The position numbers and the translations under genes were made by a program. 64,000 nt of DNA, from positions 1 to 64,000 of the forward strand of contig NZ_CALIZG010000007.1 in assembly GCF_938028775.1 (NCBI RefSeq), given 5' to 3'. Origin of the DNA: Mogibacterium diversum_A. GTDB taxonomy: Bacteria; Bacillota; Clostridia; Peptostreptococcales; Anaerovoracaceae. The notes below the pieces were generated by a model, which did no database searches, was not told the origin of the DNA, and saw only the letters and a list, made by a program, of their open reading frames with translations. Positions 33,854 to 43,237 of the stretch are shown piece by piece; position 1 is the first letter of the stretch; every line of letters starts with the position of its first letter.

Positions 33854-34897
33854 ATGAAAAAAATATATTCATTAGGATTGATAATCGTATTAATTATGAT
33901 ATTGTGCTCTGGCTGTATTCTGCCTGACGGGGAGCCATTAACGACCGAGAGTGTAACAAAGCAGGTCCAAGAGCGTTACGGTGCAGGTAAGGTTAAAGTC
34001 AAACAGCTTGACAAGAAGACTTGGGAAATTTCACCTACTGATTATCCTGATATCAAGTACACTATTAAACAGAAAATTGGTCATGGAGGTGTAATTCCAG
34101 TCCCTGCATACACGGATGATGATAATAGAATGAAAGTATTAGGTAAAATTGTCCTGCCTAAGTTTTTCAGCAGAAAAGAGATAGAAAATATAGAATTTTC
34201 AGATTCGATAATTAAGTATAAATGCAATGTAAAAAATGATCAGGATGTTGAAGTGCTGTGCTCTAAGCTGCAGGCAATGTGCGAATACATGAATGAAAAC
34301 TATGGTCCTGTCGTTAAGGATGCATATGTTACGGCTTGTTTTAAGGAGCCACGGGGAGTTGTTCCAGTTGTTGCCAAGTATAAAAAACCAGCGATGCGAG
34401 ATAAAATTAGCAAGTCTAAAATTATTTCGTATTTAGACTCTAAGTATGGTAGTGGAACTTACACATTCAGAAAAGTTCCATCAGATGAAGTTTCGCATGA
34501 AGGTGAAGTAGAGGTAAAACTGAATGATTATCCGGATATGCCTTTCTACCTTGCAACCAGTACTAAGCCGGGTAAGCGAGGTCAGCTGACAGACACACTG
34601 TACATAGATATGATATATAATTTGGCATCTAAGTTTCCAGCGAGTGAATATGATTCTTCAAGCTATCTAGAAGTAAAAGGAGAAGAGAATCTTGATGGAG
34701 AAAGATACTATGGAGTTCTTCTAAGGCGTTACTTCAAATGGGGTGATGAGACAGGTGTTATCGAAAATATGCAGGTGACTCGTAAGGCTCTAAGGTCGTA
34801 TTTGGATCAGTATCCGGTAGTTAATTACTCGGACTATCCGGAGAACAAGCATGCGGTGAAAACACCTATTTGTATGAAGATATCTGTACAGTTTTAA
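33854..34897 (+). CDS. Lipoprotein with two related modules, function unknown
   Basis: The 347-residue product has a lysine-led hydrophobic start (MKKIYSLGLIIVLIMILC) and a lipobox ending SGC near residue 22, with Cys in place of the usual Leu at -3. Two copies of one module can be seen: the first at about 35-75 (VTKQVQERYGAGKV, then TDYPDIKYTI) and the second at about 190-235 (IISYLDSKYGSGTY, then NDYPDMPFYL). Each resembles a small alpha-beta lipoprotein domain. I start at 33854, ten bases after AAAGAGG; a longer frame begins at 33827. It follows the NERD gene. No family name known to me. Confidence 0.72.
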   Translation: MKKIYSLGLIIVLIMILCSGCILPDGEPLTTESVTKQVQERYGAGKVKVKQLDKKTWEISPTDYPDIKYTIKQKIGHGGVIPVPAYTDDDNRMKVLGKIVLPKFFSRKEIENIEFSDSIIKYKCNVKNDQDVEVLCSKLQAMCEYMNENYGPVVKDAYVTACFKEPRGVVPVVAKYKKPAMRDKISKSKIISYLDSKYGSGTYTFRKVPSDEVSHEGEVEVKLNDYPDMPFYLATSTKPGKRGQLTDTLYIDMIYNLASKFPASEYDSSSYLEVKGEENLDGERYYGVLLRRYFKWGDETGVIENMQVTRKALRSYLDQYPVVNYSDYPENKHAVKTPICMKISVQF

Positions 34898-34928
34898 TAT
34901 ATAAGTAATATTATTAAGGAGGATATAT

Positions 34929-35744
34929 ATGGGTTTTGATATTAGCTATCATCCTATGAGCAGAACGCAGATGGAGGAGTGGTACTTTGCTCCGCTCAAG
35001 GCTCTTAGAGATGGAGATGAGAGTGTTCTAAATTCTTTAATAGAATCACAAGGAGAGGAATTCTTTCACGAAAAGTTTGTTGATCACATGAAATACTTCA
35101 CATCGATAGATGAAGGAGAGCCATCGGAAAAGGGACTTCTATACGGATTACCTATAATCGGTGGATTCTTCCGTGACTATCAGTATGTACGCGGTGCTGC
35201 TTTTTCGTTTGTAATAGAAAGATATCCCGAGATGGATAGATACCGCACCCCTTGGTCTGAAGTGCTCCCTTCATGGCTTCCTGCTCCTAGTAACGACTTG
35301 ATTGAGGAGAATTACTCTGCAGGCATATTCATTGGTCCTGATTATGTAAAGGAACTACTAAGAGATATAGAAAGTGATGATGGAGTCCGCAGCATTCTTA
35401 CAGAATCGTTTGGACCGGACAACCTCGGGGTATTTCAGTTTGCTTTACAAGATGCTGCAAATACAGATAGTGGTCTTATAGAGGCAACCGAAGTAATGGA
35501 GGTTCAACCATTTGACTTAAATAGATCGACTTGCTATTCAGATATACGATTCTGCGATCCTCGAGGAGCTCTTATATACCGTGAGGTGGCTTTAGCACAG
35601 GTTAGAGAAGCGACTGGTATGAATGATGATGAAATAGCTGAGAATGTCGTATACAAGAAGACTGATCATGAGGTACCAGAAGAGGGTGCTCCTAAGCCAG
35701 AGAAAAAGAAGGGACTTCTATCAAAGCTGTTCGGTAAGAAGTAG
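34929..35744 (+). CDS. Cytoplasmic hypothetical protein with basic C-terminal tail
   Basis: The 271-residue product begins MGFDISYHPMSRTQMEEWYF, a start I associate with unnamed bacterial proteins of the DUF type, and continues as a soluble acidic protein. The last 25 residues are lysine-rich (PKPEKKKGLLSKLFGKK), an amphipathic tail that could contact membrane. AAGGAGG lies before the start. It is co-transcribed after the lipoprotein and ends in the hairpin at 35797. Function unknown. Confidence 0.68.
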   Translation: MGFDISYHPMSRTQMEEWYFAPLKALRDGDESVLNSLIESQGEEFFHEKFVDHMKYFTSIDEGEPSEKGLLYGLPIIGGFFRDYQYVRGAAFSFVIERYPEMDRYRTPWSEVLPSWLPAPSNDLIEENYSAGIFIGPDYVKELLRDIESDDGVRSILTESFGPDNLGVFQFALQDAANTDSGLIEATEVMEVQPFDLNRSTCYSDIRFCDPRGALIYREVALAQVREATGMNDDEIAENVVYKKTDHEVPEEGAPKPEKKKGLLSKLFGKK

Positions 35745-35796
35745 TAAATTGTATAAATAATCATTTTGAATAAAAGGTTATGCACTCGTTGAGAGA

Positions 35797-35837
35797 TTGA
35801 CGTTACTAGTGTTATCATACATTAGTAACGTCATTTT
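35797..35837 (+). terminator. Terminator
   Basis: GACGTTACTA (35799-35808) and TAGTAACGTC (35823-35832) pair perfectly and are followed by TTTT. Confidence 0.8.
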
Positions 35838-35867
35838 AAATTATATGAAGGTACAAAGGGGGAAGAG

Positions 35868-36692
35868 GTGAAAAAATACTGGCTACCAGTGCTGATGCTG
35901 GTTACATTTGAGACGATAGCAGTGACGCTGTGGCTCGCTAAAGACAATTTGTTTTATCTTCTCAATTTCAGCTATATCGGCATTTCTATATTCATAGGGC
36001 AGATGTTATTTATATGTAGGTATAAACACGCAAGGCGTATTGTGCAGCTACTTATCGGACTATATATGCTCATCTATCTTGGACTCATAAATAACGAGAA
36101 CATGCAAATAGAAGGCTTCTGGTACTACTTGTTCACCGGCGTATTTGAGGCAGCTACGATTCACTATGCTGTGGCGAAGATCTTCGGACCCCTTATATTC
36201 GGTAGAGGCTGGTGTGGTTATGCGTGCTGGACTGCAATGGTGTTAGACTTCTTGCCGTATAAAGTGCCGTCTAGACCACGAAGGAAAAGGGTAGGATGGA
36301 TTAGATACTTTACCTTTGTAGCAGCGTTTTTCTTTGTAGCGGCGTTATTTCTAGCTAAAGTAGGTAACATCGAACGAATAATGTTCTTTACGTTTATAAT
36401 CGGAAATGCGTTATATTACGCAGTTGGAATAGGTATGGCATTTGCATTTAAGGATAACCGAGCATTTTGTAAGTACGTCTGTCCGATAACTGTGTTCATG
36501 AAACCGATGAGCTACTACTCACTAGTCCGAATCAAGTGTGATACTGATAAGTGCATATCATGTGGCAAATGCAAGAAGGTTTGCCCGATGGATGTCGAGA
36601 TGACGGACAATTCCAGGAAAAGGGCGAATGGTACAGAGTGCATACTCTGTATGGAGTGCGTTAAGGTGTGCCCTGTTAATGCGCTTAAATAA
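35868..36692 (+). CDS. Membrane protein with two 4Fe-4S clusters (NapH-like)
   Basis: The 274-residue product has about five membrane segments in residues 5-190, with the motif GRGWCGYACW in a cytoplasmic loop. At the C-terminus are two ferredoxin motifs, CISCGKCKKVCPMD and CILCMECVKVCPVN. This is the layout of NapH/YccM-type electron-transfer proteins that pass electrons from a quinol or ferredoxin across the membrane. The GTG start is preceded by GGGGGAAGAGG. It stands alone between two terminators, with no reductase partner nearby, so its electron donor and acceptor are unknown. The nearby YgbA-like and CydDC-like genes hint at a broader redox theme, but the link is weak. Confidence 0.87.
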   Translation: MKKYWLPVLMLVTFETIAVTLWLAKDNLFYLLNFSYIGISIFIGQMLFICRYKHARRIVQLLIGLYMLIYLGLINNENMQIEGFWYYLFTGVFEAATIHYAVAKIFGPLIFGRGWCGYACWTAMVLDFLPYKVPSRPRRKRVGWIRYFTFVAAFFFVAALFLAKVGNIERIMFFTFIIGNALYYAVGIGMAFAFKDNRAFCKYVCPITVFMKPMSYYSLVRIKCDTDKCISCGKCKKVCPMDVEMTDNSRKRANGTECILCMECVKVCPVNALK

Positions 36693-36719
36693 GTAAGAAT
36701 TTAAAAAAGAACTTAATGA

Positions 36720-36757
36720 TATAGCCCTTGAAATTATACGACTACAGGGCTATTTTT
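36720..36757 (+). terminator. Terminator of the Fe-S membrane protein gene
   Basis: ATAGCCCT (36721-36728) and AGGGCTAT (36745-36752) pair and are followed by six T. Confidence 0.85.
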
Positions 36758-36829
36758 TATTATGAAAGCATGAATATAGTGCAAATACATCTCAAGAATA
36801 GATATCTCATGATAATAGGAGTATAAAGC

Positions 36830-37501
36830 ATGTTTAGAATATTAATTGTGGAGGATGATAAAAACATCAGTTCAATCATAAGCGAAGAACTTTCCCAGTG
36901 GGGATACGAGACTCGTGGGATTGATAACTTTAATGATGTATATGATGATTTTAAAGAGTTTGAGCCAGATTTAGTTCTAATGGATATTACACTTCCTCAG
37001 TATAACGGGTTTTATTGGACGCAAAGGATAAGACAAGAATCTAATGTTCCTATAATTTTCATTTCATCTCATTCAGAATCGATGGATATGATTCAAGCGA
37101 TTCAGTTTGGAGCGGATGATTATATTACAAAGCCTATTGATATTGCAGTTACCAGGGCTAAGATACAGGCTGTACTTAGAAGAGCTTATGATTACACGGT
37201 GGATTCCGAAAAGATAACATATGGAGAATTGACTTTAAATCTGTCTGCCGCACTGCTTGAAGGTAAGGACGTCACAGTTGAACTAACTAGAACAGAGCTG
37301 CTGATACTTGAAAGTTTGTTTAATATGAAAGGACAGATAGCCAAGAGAGAAGACATAATTAATCACTGCTGGCAAGGTGATGACTTTATAGATGACAATA
37401 CACTTGCTGTAAATATGACGAGGCTAAGAAAAAAGTTAAACGGAATTGGCTTTGAAGATTTAATTCAAACAAAAAAGGGCATTGGGTATTTCTTAAGGTA
37501 G
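36830..37501 (+). CDS. bceR: OmpR-family response regulator (BceR type)
   Basis: The 223-residue protein has a receiver domain with acidic residues in VEDDKNI, phospho-acceptor Asp in VLMDITLP near 52 and Lys in DYITKPID. A winged-helix DNA-binding domain follows (ELTRTELLILESLF, then DDNTLAVNMTRLRKKL). It resembles BceR/GraR, regulators of peptide-antibiotic resistance. The histidine kinase gene follows seven bases later, then an ABC transporter of the matching BceAB type. An AGGAGTATAAAGC site precedes the start. It should activate the downstream bceAB-like promoter. Confidence 0.9.
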   Translation: MFRILIVEDDKNISSIISEELSQWGYETRGIDNFNDVYDDFKEFEPDLVLMDITLPQYNGFYWTQRIRQESNVPIIFISSHSESMDMIQAIQFGADDYITKPIDIAVTRAKIQAVLRRAYDYTVDSEKITYGELTLNLSAALLEGKDVTVELTRTELLILESLFNMKGQIAKREDIINHCWQGDDFIDDNTLAVNMTRLRKKLNGIGFEDLIQTKKGIGYFLR

Positions 37502-37508
37502 AGAGAAT

Positions 37509-38408
37509 ATGAGTAAAGTAAGCGATTTTTTAAAAAATGAATATAAGATAATTTCAACGTTAATCTACACAACAGGTGTTTTCGGAATAGTCTTTGAATT
37601 TGCAAATTTCAAACGTGAATACTTTTGGCTTGGAGTAAAAGGTGTTGCTTTTATTAGTGCGATATTCCTTTTTATCGAATGGATAAACTATACAAGACAA
37701 GAAAATTACAAGATAACATCGAAGGAGCTTGAAATAGAAAACAGAAAGCTGTTAAATCAAGCCACAATTGATAGGCGAGAACTTGAAGAATATTTCTTAT
37801 TATGGGTTCATCAGATTAAGACACCCATAACTGTTTCAAATTTAATATTACAAAAGAGCGAGTTTGAAGATAAGAATAAACTTAAAGAACAGATGTTTTA
37901 TATCGAAGAATATACTAACATGGCCATAAACTATCTGAAATTGATGGATAGGGATGCAGATATGGATATTACATCTATTAGCCTAGATTCTCTAATTAGA
38001 AGTCTACTTAAGAAGTATTCGATACTGTTCATTGAGAAACACATATCCTTAGATTACAATCATATTTCAGCTAATGTTATTTCAGACACCAAGTGGCTAT
38101 CGATATTGATAGAACAGATTTTAGCAAATGCGATTAAATACACCGAATCAGGAACTATACAGATAACTTTTGAAGAGGATTCAAATACACTTAAAATCCG
38201 TGATACTGGAATTGGAATACGTTCGGAGGATTTAGGTAAAATATTTGACAGAGGCTATTCTGGATTTAACGGAAGAATTAATGAAAAATCCAGCGGTCTC
38301 GGTTTATATCTAGTCAAAACTATTGCGAATGTAATTAACGTCAAAGTAAATGCTCAGTCGACCTTGAATGTCGGGAGTGTGTTCTCGATTAGATTTCCTT
38401 CAAACTAA
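37509..38408 (+). CDS. bceS: Intramembrane-sensing histidine kinase (BceS type)
   Basis: The 299-residue kinase has two close membrane helices (about 16-55) with almost no external loop, the mark of kinases that read the state of a partner transporter, not an external ligand. The phospho-acceptor His is in LLWVHQIKTPI near 99. The ATP domain has NAIKYTESG, RDTGIGI and SGLGLYLVK. It lies seven bases after the response regulator gene. In the Bce family the kinase senses peptide antibiotics such as bacitracin through the BceB permease, which is encoded after the ATPase here. Confidence 0.9.
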   Translation: MSKVSDFLKNEYKIISTLIYTTGVFGIVFEFANFKREYFWLGVKGVAFISAIFLFIEWINYTRQENYKITSKELEIENRKLLNQATIDRRELEEYFLLWVHQIKTPITVSNLILQKSEFEDKNKLKEQMFYIEEYTNMAINYLKLMDRDADMDITSISLDSLIRSLLKKYSILFIEKHISLDYNHISANVISDTKWLSILIEQILANAIKYTESGTIQITFEEDSNTLKIRDTGIGIRSEDLGKIFDRGYSGFNGRINEKSSGLGLYLVKTIANVINVKVNAQSTLNVGSVFSIRFPSN

Positions 38409-38516
38409 TCTTTCAGAATTGTAAGGTTGTTCTTATCGATTGTCATATTAGATAAATGCAGCGATTGATTACGATATGTAAAATTAGAGCATAAAGAAAA
38501 AGGAGTGACTAAAGGT

Positions 38517-39272
38517 ATGGCAATCTTAGAATTAAAAGACGTAAAGAAAACGTATAAAACTAGAAAAGTGACAACAGATGCCCTAAAGGGCGTGAATTTC
38601 TCGGTTGATAGTGGCGAATTCATTTCCATAATGGGTGAGTCGGGAGCAGGAAAAACTACGCTTCTTAATATAATTGCCACTCTCGATAGAGCAACCTCAG
38701 GATCAGTAATTTTAAATGGACAAGATACAAGTCTCCTTAAGGACAGCGAGATATCTGATTTCCGTAGAAGAGAATTGGGCTTCGTATTCCAAGATTTTAA
38801 CTTATTAGATCAGTTCAATAATAGGGATAACATATTCCTTCCGCTTGTTCTATCTAATGAAAAAGAGGCTGTTATGAAGGACAGGCTCAGTAAACTCAAA
38901 TCCGCTCTTGGAATCGGTGAACTTCTTGAAAAATACCCTTATGAAATCTCAGGAGGTCAGAAGCAAAGAATCGCAGTCGCTAGGGGAGTAATAACAAACC
39001 CCGCACTTCTTCTTGCTGATGAGCCTACTGGCGCACTAGACTCGCAGTCGTCGGAAAGCCTCCTGAAGATGTTTTGCAAGATAAATGAAGCTGGACAGAC
39101 CATCATCATGGTTACTCATTCGCTGAGGGCATCATCTTATGCAAAAAGGGTACTTTTTATAAAGGACGGTATCGTTTATCACGAAATCTATCGAGGTGAG
39201 AACGAAAGACAAGAGGCGTTCATGGAGCGTATAAATCAGGCTCAATTCATGCTGAATCGAGGTGATAACTAA
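38517..39272 (+). CDS. bceA: BceA-type ABC transporter ATPase
   Basis: The 251-residue ATPase has Walker A MGESGAGKTT near 40, signature ISGGQKQRIAVARG and Walker B LLLADEPTGALD, close to the BceA/LolD-MacB family. The ATG at 38517 is preceded by AAAGGAG at 12 bases; a GTG at 38505 overlaps that site. It overlaps the permease gene by one base. The intergenic segment before it (38409-38516) should hold the regulator target, but I cannot point to an unambiguous site. The pair probably removes cell-wall-active peptides from their targets. Confidence 0.9.
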   Translation: MAILELKDVKKTYKTRKVTTDALKGVNFSVDSGEFISIMGESGAGKTTLLNIIATLDRATSGSVILNGQDTSLLKDSEISDFRRRELGFVFQDFNLLDQFNNRDNIFLPLVLSNEKEAVMKDRLSKLKSALGIGELLEKYPYEISGGQKQRIAVARGVITNPALLLADEPTGALDSQSSESLLKMFCKINEAGQTIIMVTHSLRASSYAKRVLFIKDGIVYHEIYRGENERQEAFMERINQAQFMLNRGDN

Positions 39273-41248
39273 TGACGTTTTCGATGGCAAGAAAGTTTGC
39301 TTTTCAAAATTTAAAGGCAAACAGAATTTTGGAGATACCATTTGTATTATCATCTGGAATTATGCTTATGCTTTTCAACATCATGATCTCACTTATCAAC
39401 AATAAGTATGTTCAGACGAGACATAAAACTCTTCCCGAACTTATCACTATGGGAGCTGTAGTAGTAGGAATTTTTACGATTATATTCGTAATGTACACGA
39501 CTAATTTTTTACTAAAAAAGCGCAATAAAGAGTTTGCTCTATATGCAATTCTTGGTCTTGAGAAGAAACACATTCGTAAAATCATAAGCATTGAGTTCTT
39601 CGTATTATTCTCAATCATAGCGATACTCGGAATGGTGGGAGGTTACATTTTTGGACAGATTTCATTTTTGGGACTCAATAGATTAATGCATGATGTAACG
39701 GGCAGAATCATGGATTATCCATTCAGTATAACTGCGATGATTGTATGCTCTATTACTATGCTAGGACTATATTTCATAACTATCGCAAGAAGCAGTTATA
39801 GAATATATATGACGACACCCGTGCAGTTACTAGGAAAACAACATAGTGGCGAGGGTGAACCGAAATCAAGATTTGTTTTAACAATTATAGGATTAGTAGC
39901 TCTATGCGGCGGATATGGAATTGCCCTAACAACAGAAGGGACGCTTTCCTCACTGGTTAATTTCTTCATAGCATCACTACTGGTTATAGCGGCTACATAT
40001 CTACTATTCATCTCATTTTCAATTATTATATTGAAGATGCAGAGAAGAAGAAAAAGCTACTTTAAGCCAGAGAAGTTTCTCGGTGTCAGTGGGCTGATTT
40101 ATAGGATGAAGAGCAATGCAGTATCCCTTGCAAGTATAGCCGTTATGAGTGTTGGTATTATCATCACACTATCAGCTACAGCAACCATCTATTCTAATAT
40201 TCAGAAAAATGGAGATAGCTTTATCGCATTTTCAAGAGATTACATTCTAACAAGTGATACAGCTGTAGATGAGAATAACTTCAAAGATATTCAGAAAAAT
40301 CTTGAAAATAGAGTGGGTCAGACTGTTACAGGCAAAGCGAAGATAAAGGACTCTTTTATAGAACTCAGCATGAATCCTGCTGTAGCAAAAAACGGGAATT
40401 CATTTGAGACATATACGAGAGATGCGAAAACATCACCGTATTTCATGTTCACGTATGATCTTGATAGTTATAATAAAAAGCTCAATAAAAATATTTCTAT
40501 TAAAGATGATGAAGTGCTAATGACTTCGAATAGAAAAGGTGCTCTCAATATGAGTAGCCTCAAAATCGGTGACCGCACCTTTAAAGTGAGAGAAATTGAT
40601 AATAAAATCCTCTCTAGTGCAAATGTAGATAGTTATGCACTTGTTGTAAAAGATCTATCTACTATGCAGTATATAGCTTCTGTACTGAAGACGTATAATA
40701 TCCAAAATAAAAATATGGAAAATTCTTCGATAAAGTGCAGCATAGAATGGAATGTGTCTGGGATAGATAAGAATTCTTATGATAACAGCCTAAGCAAGCT
40801 AAAGAATGATAATGGATATACACTCGAGAGTAGAGCAGAGGCACTAAAAGGATTATATGAACTAAACGGCGGATTCCTATTTCTCGGAGTACTTATCGGC
40901 ATAATCTTCCTAACTGGAACCATCCTCGTAATCTACTATAAGCAAATAAGCGAAGGTTATGAAGACAGAGAAAAGTATCAGATTATGAAGAAGATAGGAC
41001 TTAGTGATAATCTAATTAAAAGAACAGGGGCTTCTCAGATTGTATGGATGTTTTATGCACCATTTGTGGTAGCAATCGCACACTGCATAGTGGCATCTAA
41101 GATTGTTTATCAACTATTAAAGATGTTCGGGGTAAATCAATTCTCGCAGTATGGAACATACTTCGGCTTGGTAATCGGTGTATTCTTCGTGATATATTTT
41201 GTGATATTTAAGATGACATCACGAACCTACTACAAGATAGTAAAATAA
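39272..41248 (+). CDS. bceB: BceB-type ABC transporter permease (FtsX-like)
   Basis: The 658-residue permease has about ten membrane segments and a large extracellular domain of roughly 200 residues (about 310-520) between the middle segments, which is the Bce-specific feature used to sense peptide and signal to the kinase. FtsX-like motifs occur at FALYAILGLEKKHIRKII near 90 and EKYQIMKKIGLSDNLIKR near 575. It shares a one-base overlap with the ATPase gene. The hairpin at 41274 closes the operon. The substrate is unknown; lantibiotics or bacitracin-like peptides are the usual ones in this family. Confidence 0.9.
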   Translation: MTFSMARKFAFQNLKANRILEIPFVLSSGIMLMLFNIMISLINNKYVQTRHKTLPELITMGAVVVGIFTIIFVMYTTNFLLKKRNKEFALYAILGLEKKHIRKIISIEFFVLFSIIAILGMVGGYIFGQISFLGLNRLMHDVTGRIMDYPFSITAMIVCSITMLGLYFITIARSSYRIYMTTPVQLLGKQHSGEGEPKSRFVLTIIGLVALCGGYGIALTTEGTLSSLVNFFIASLLVIAATYLLFISFSIIILKMQRRRKSYFKPEKFLGVSGLIYRMKSNAVSLASIAVMSVGIIITLSATATIYSNIQKNGDSFIAFSRDYILTSDTAVDENNFKDIQKNLENRVGQTVTGKAKIKDSFIELSMNPAVAKNGNSFETYTRDAKTSPYFMFTYDLDSYNKKLNKNISIKDDEVLMTSNRKGALNMSSLKIGDRTFKVREIDNKILSSANVDSYALVVKDLSTMQYIASVLKTYNIQNKNMENSSIKCSIEWNVSGIDKNSYDNSLSKLKNDNGYTLESRAEALKGLYELNGGFLFLGVLIGIIFLTGTILVIYYKQISEGYEDREKYQIMKKIGLSDNLIKRTGASQIVWMFYAPFVVAIAHCIVASKIVYQLLKMFGVNQFSQYGTYFGLVIGVFFVIYFVIFKMTSRTYYKIVK

Positions 41249-41273
41249 TTTTGACAGCTTAATGCTGATGCAG

Positions 41274-41304
41274 AACCTCTCTGTTTTGAACAGGGAGGTT
41301 TTTT
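41274..41304 (+). terminator. Terminator of the BceRSAB-like operon
   Basis: AACCTCTCTGTT and AACAGGGAGGTT pair around TTG, followed by a T run. Confidence 0.9.
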
Positions 41305-41320
41305 GTGTTTCGAATATCAC

Positions 41321-41349
41321 TTGATAGAATTCACTAACTGCATTAAAAT
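41321..41349 (+). promoter_or_regulatory. Sigma-A promoter of the folate operon
   Basis: TTGATA (41321-41326) and TAAAAT (41344-41349) are 17 bases apart, 32 bases before folC. Confidence 0.7.
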
Positions 41350-41380
41350 ATATGGAGTTAAAACAAGTTAGGAGCAATAA

Positions 41381-42679
41381 ATGAATTACAAGGAGTCAAG
41401 AGTATATCTGGATGAACTATCTAGATACGGAAGTGTACTTGGCCTGGACAGTATGCGCGAGCTACTCCACAGACTGGGTGATCCACAAGATGAGCTAAAG
41501 TTTATTCATGTCGCTGGCACCAATGGCAAAGGGTCGATTCTCTCGTATCTATCCAGTATCTTAATTCAAGCAGGATATACCACGGGGTGCTACTTTTCTC
41601 CGTGGCTTTTTGAATACGGAGAACAGTTTCAGGTAAATGGTGTTCATATAGCAGACGATGAACTTGCACGTCATACGACAGAGATAGCCGAAGTGATTAG
41701 CAGCATGGAGGCGGATGGACTTAATTCACCGACACTATTCGAAGCTGAAACGGCTCTTGCTATGTTATATTTCAAGAGCAGAAGGTGCGACTTCGTAGTA
41801 TTAGAGACTGGACTAGGTGGCAGAGAGGATGCGACGAATGTCGTAGGTACAACCCTGGTTGAAGTGATAACGCCAATTTCCAAGGACCACATGGCATTTC
41901 TTGGAGAGACTATTAGGGAAATCGCCGGTGAGAAAGCTGGCATAATAAAGCCTGATACCATAGCGGTAAGTGCTAAGCAGCATGATGATGCTGAAGATGT
42001 GCTAGCTGCTAAGTGCGCTGAACTTGGATCTGAACTCAGAGTGGTTGATGAAGCTGCTATTGAACCGATTTCATATGGAATTGGAGAACAACGCTTTAAT
42101 TATCGCACGTGGGATAACGTGACCATATCGCTTGCAGGAACGCACCAATTCAGCAATGCATCACTAGCTTTATTGGCAGTAGAGGCGCTAAGAGACAAAG
42201 GATACTTCATTTCAGATAAAGCGGTGTATGATGGTCTAAAAGCTGCAAGGTGGGTAGGTAGATTTACGGAACTTTCTAAGGAGCCAACTGTAATTATAGA
42301 TGGCGCTCATAACGAGGGAGCGGCAATTGCACTTGAGTCATCGATCCGTCAGTATTTTGGAGATAAAAAGGTTATATTGGTAATCGGGGTATTTAAAGAC
42401 AAAGAGTACGATAAACTGCTCGCACATTTAGTCCCTTTATCAAAGCAGGTTATAACAGTTGAGACACCAAATAACGACAGAGCTATGCCATCGCATGAAC
42501 TTAGAGAAAAAGTACTCGCTTATTCGGAGAATGCCGAGGCGGCAGACAGCATTTGCCAGGGTATGGAGAAAGCGTATGAATATGCTAGTAAGGATGATGT
42601 TATCCTCGTATGTGGCTCGTTATCATTTCTTGGTGATGTAAAAAGGATTGTAGAAAAAAGGGGGACGAACAATGGATAG
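41381..42679 (+). CDS. folC: Folylpolyglutamate/dihydrofolate synthase
   Basis: The 432-residue ligase adds glutamate to dihydropteroate and to reduced folates, which keeps the cofactor in the cell. Its P-loop is HVAGTNGKGS near 45, and family motifs follow at SPWLFEYGEQ, ETGLGGREDATNV, HMAFLGETI and IDGAHNEGA. TTAGGAGC precedes the start. Its last 8 bases overlap folE, and it is first in a folate-making operon that holds folE, an HD protein, folP and a folB-folK fusion. The lack of a separate dihydrofolate synthase gene fits a bifunctional role. Confidence 0.93.
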   Translation: MNYKESRVYLDELSRYGSVLGLDSMRELLHRLGDPQDELKFIHVAGTNGKGSILSYLSSILIQAGYTTGCYFSPWLFEYGEQFQVNGVHIADDELARHTTEIAEVISSMEADGLNSPTLFEAETALAMLYFKSRRCDFVVLETGLGGREDATNVVGTTLVEVITPISKDHMAFLGETIREIAGEKAGIIKPDTIAVSAKQHDDAEDVLAAKCAELGSELRVVDEAAIEPISYGIGEQRFNYRTWDNVTISLAGTHQFSNASLALLAVEALRDKGYFISDKAVYDGLKAARWVGRFTELSKEPTVIIDGAHNEGAAIALESSIRQYFGDKKVILVIGVFKDKEYDKLLAHLVPLSKQVITVETPNNDRAMPSHELREKVLAYSENAEAADSICQGMEKAYEYASKDDVILVCGSLSFLGDVKRIVEKRGTNNG

Positions 42680-43229
42680 AGAAAAAATCATGGAAGGGGT
42701 AAAACTCATACTCGAGGGAATCGGAGAGGATGTAGAGAGAGAGGGGTTGCTCGAAACACCTGAACGTGTTGCAAAAATGTATGAAGAGTTAGCAGGTGGA
42801 TACACTGATTCTGCTAGCACACACTTAGTGAAACGCTTTGATGTTGAGAACAATGACATAGTTCTTGAAAAGGACATAGAGTTTTACTCACTATGCGAGC
42901 ATCACATGCTCCCGTTTTATGGACGCGTTGCTATCGCATACATACCTGATGGCGAGGTAATTGGACTTAGCAAGATGGCTAGAACGGTTGAGGTATTTGC
43001 TAAGAGACTGCAGCTTCAGGAGAGAATGACTTCGCAGATTGCTGATGCATTCATGGAGGAGCTAAATCCAAAGGGCGTTATGGTTATGATTGAAGCTGAA
43101 CATATGTGCATGACTATGCGTGGTATCAAGAAACCTGGAACCAAGACAGTTACGGTTATGGCGCGCGGAAGCTTCGAGAACGATGAATGCCTACAAAATA
43201 CATTCTTTAGAATGTTAGAGCATAGGTAG
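42672..43229 (+). CDS. folE: GTP cyclohydrolase I
   Basis: The 185-residue enzyme opens GTP to dihydroneopterin triphosphate, the first step to folate. Zinc ligands are visible in YSLCEHHMLPFYGR (Cys and two His), with the second Cys in EHMCMTMRG, and the substrate region includes VIGLSKMARTVEVFAKRLQLQE. The length matches type IA enzymes. The start lies 8 bases before the folC stop and has AAAAGGGGG ahead, so the two are coupled. Confidence 0.95.
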   Translation: MDREKIMEGVKLILEGIGEDVEREGLLETPERVAKMYEELAGGYTDSASTHLVKRFDVENNDIVLEKDIEFYSLCEHHMLPFYGRVAIAYIPDGEVIGLSKMARTVEVFAKRLQLQERMTSQIADAFMEELNPKGVMVMIEAEHMCMTMRGIKKPGTKTVTVMARGSFENDECLQNTFFRMLEHR

Positions 43230-43237
43230 TAGATTAA

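Noticed and set aside
38409..38516. BceR operator and promoter before the bceA-like gene
   Set aside because: Several weak TTG-type elements occur, but none has a good -10 partner or a clear inverted repeat, so no site is claimed.
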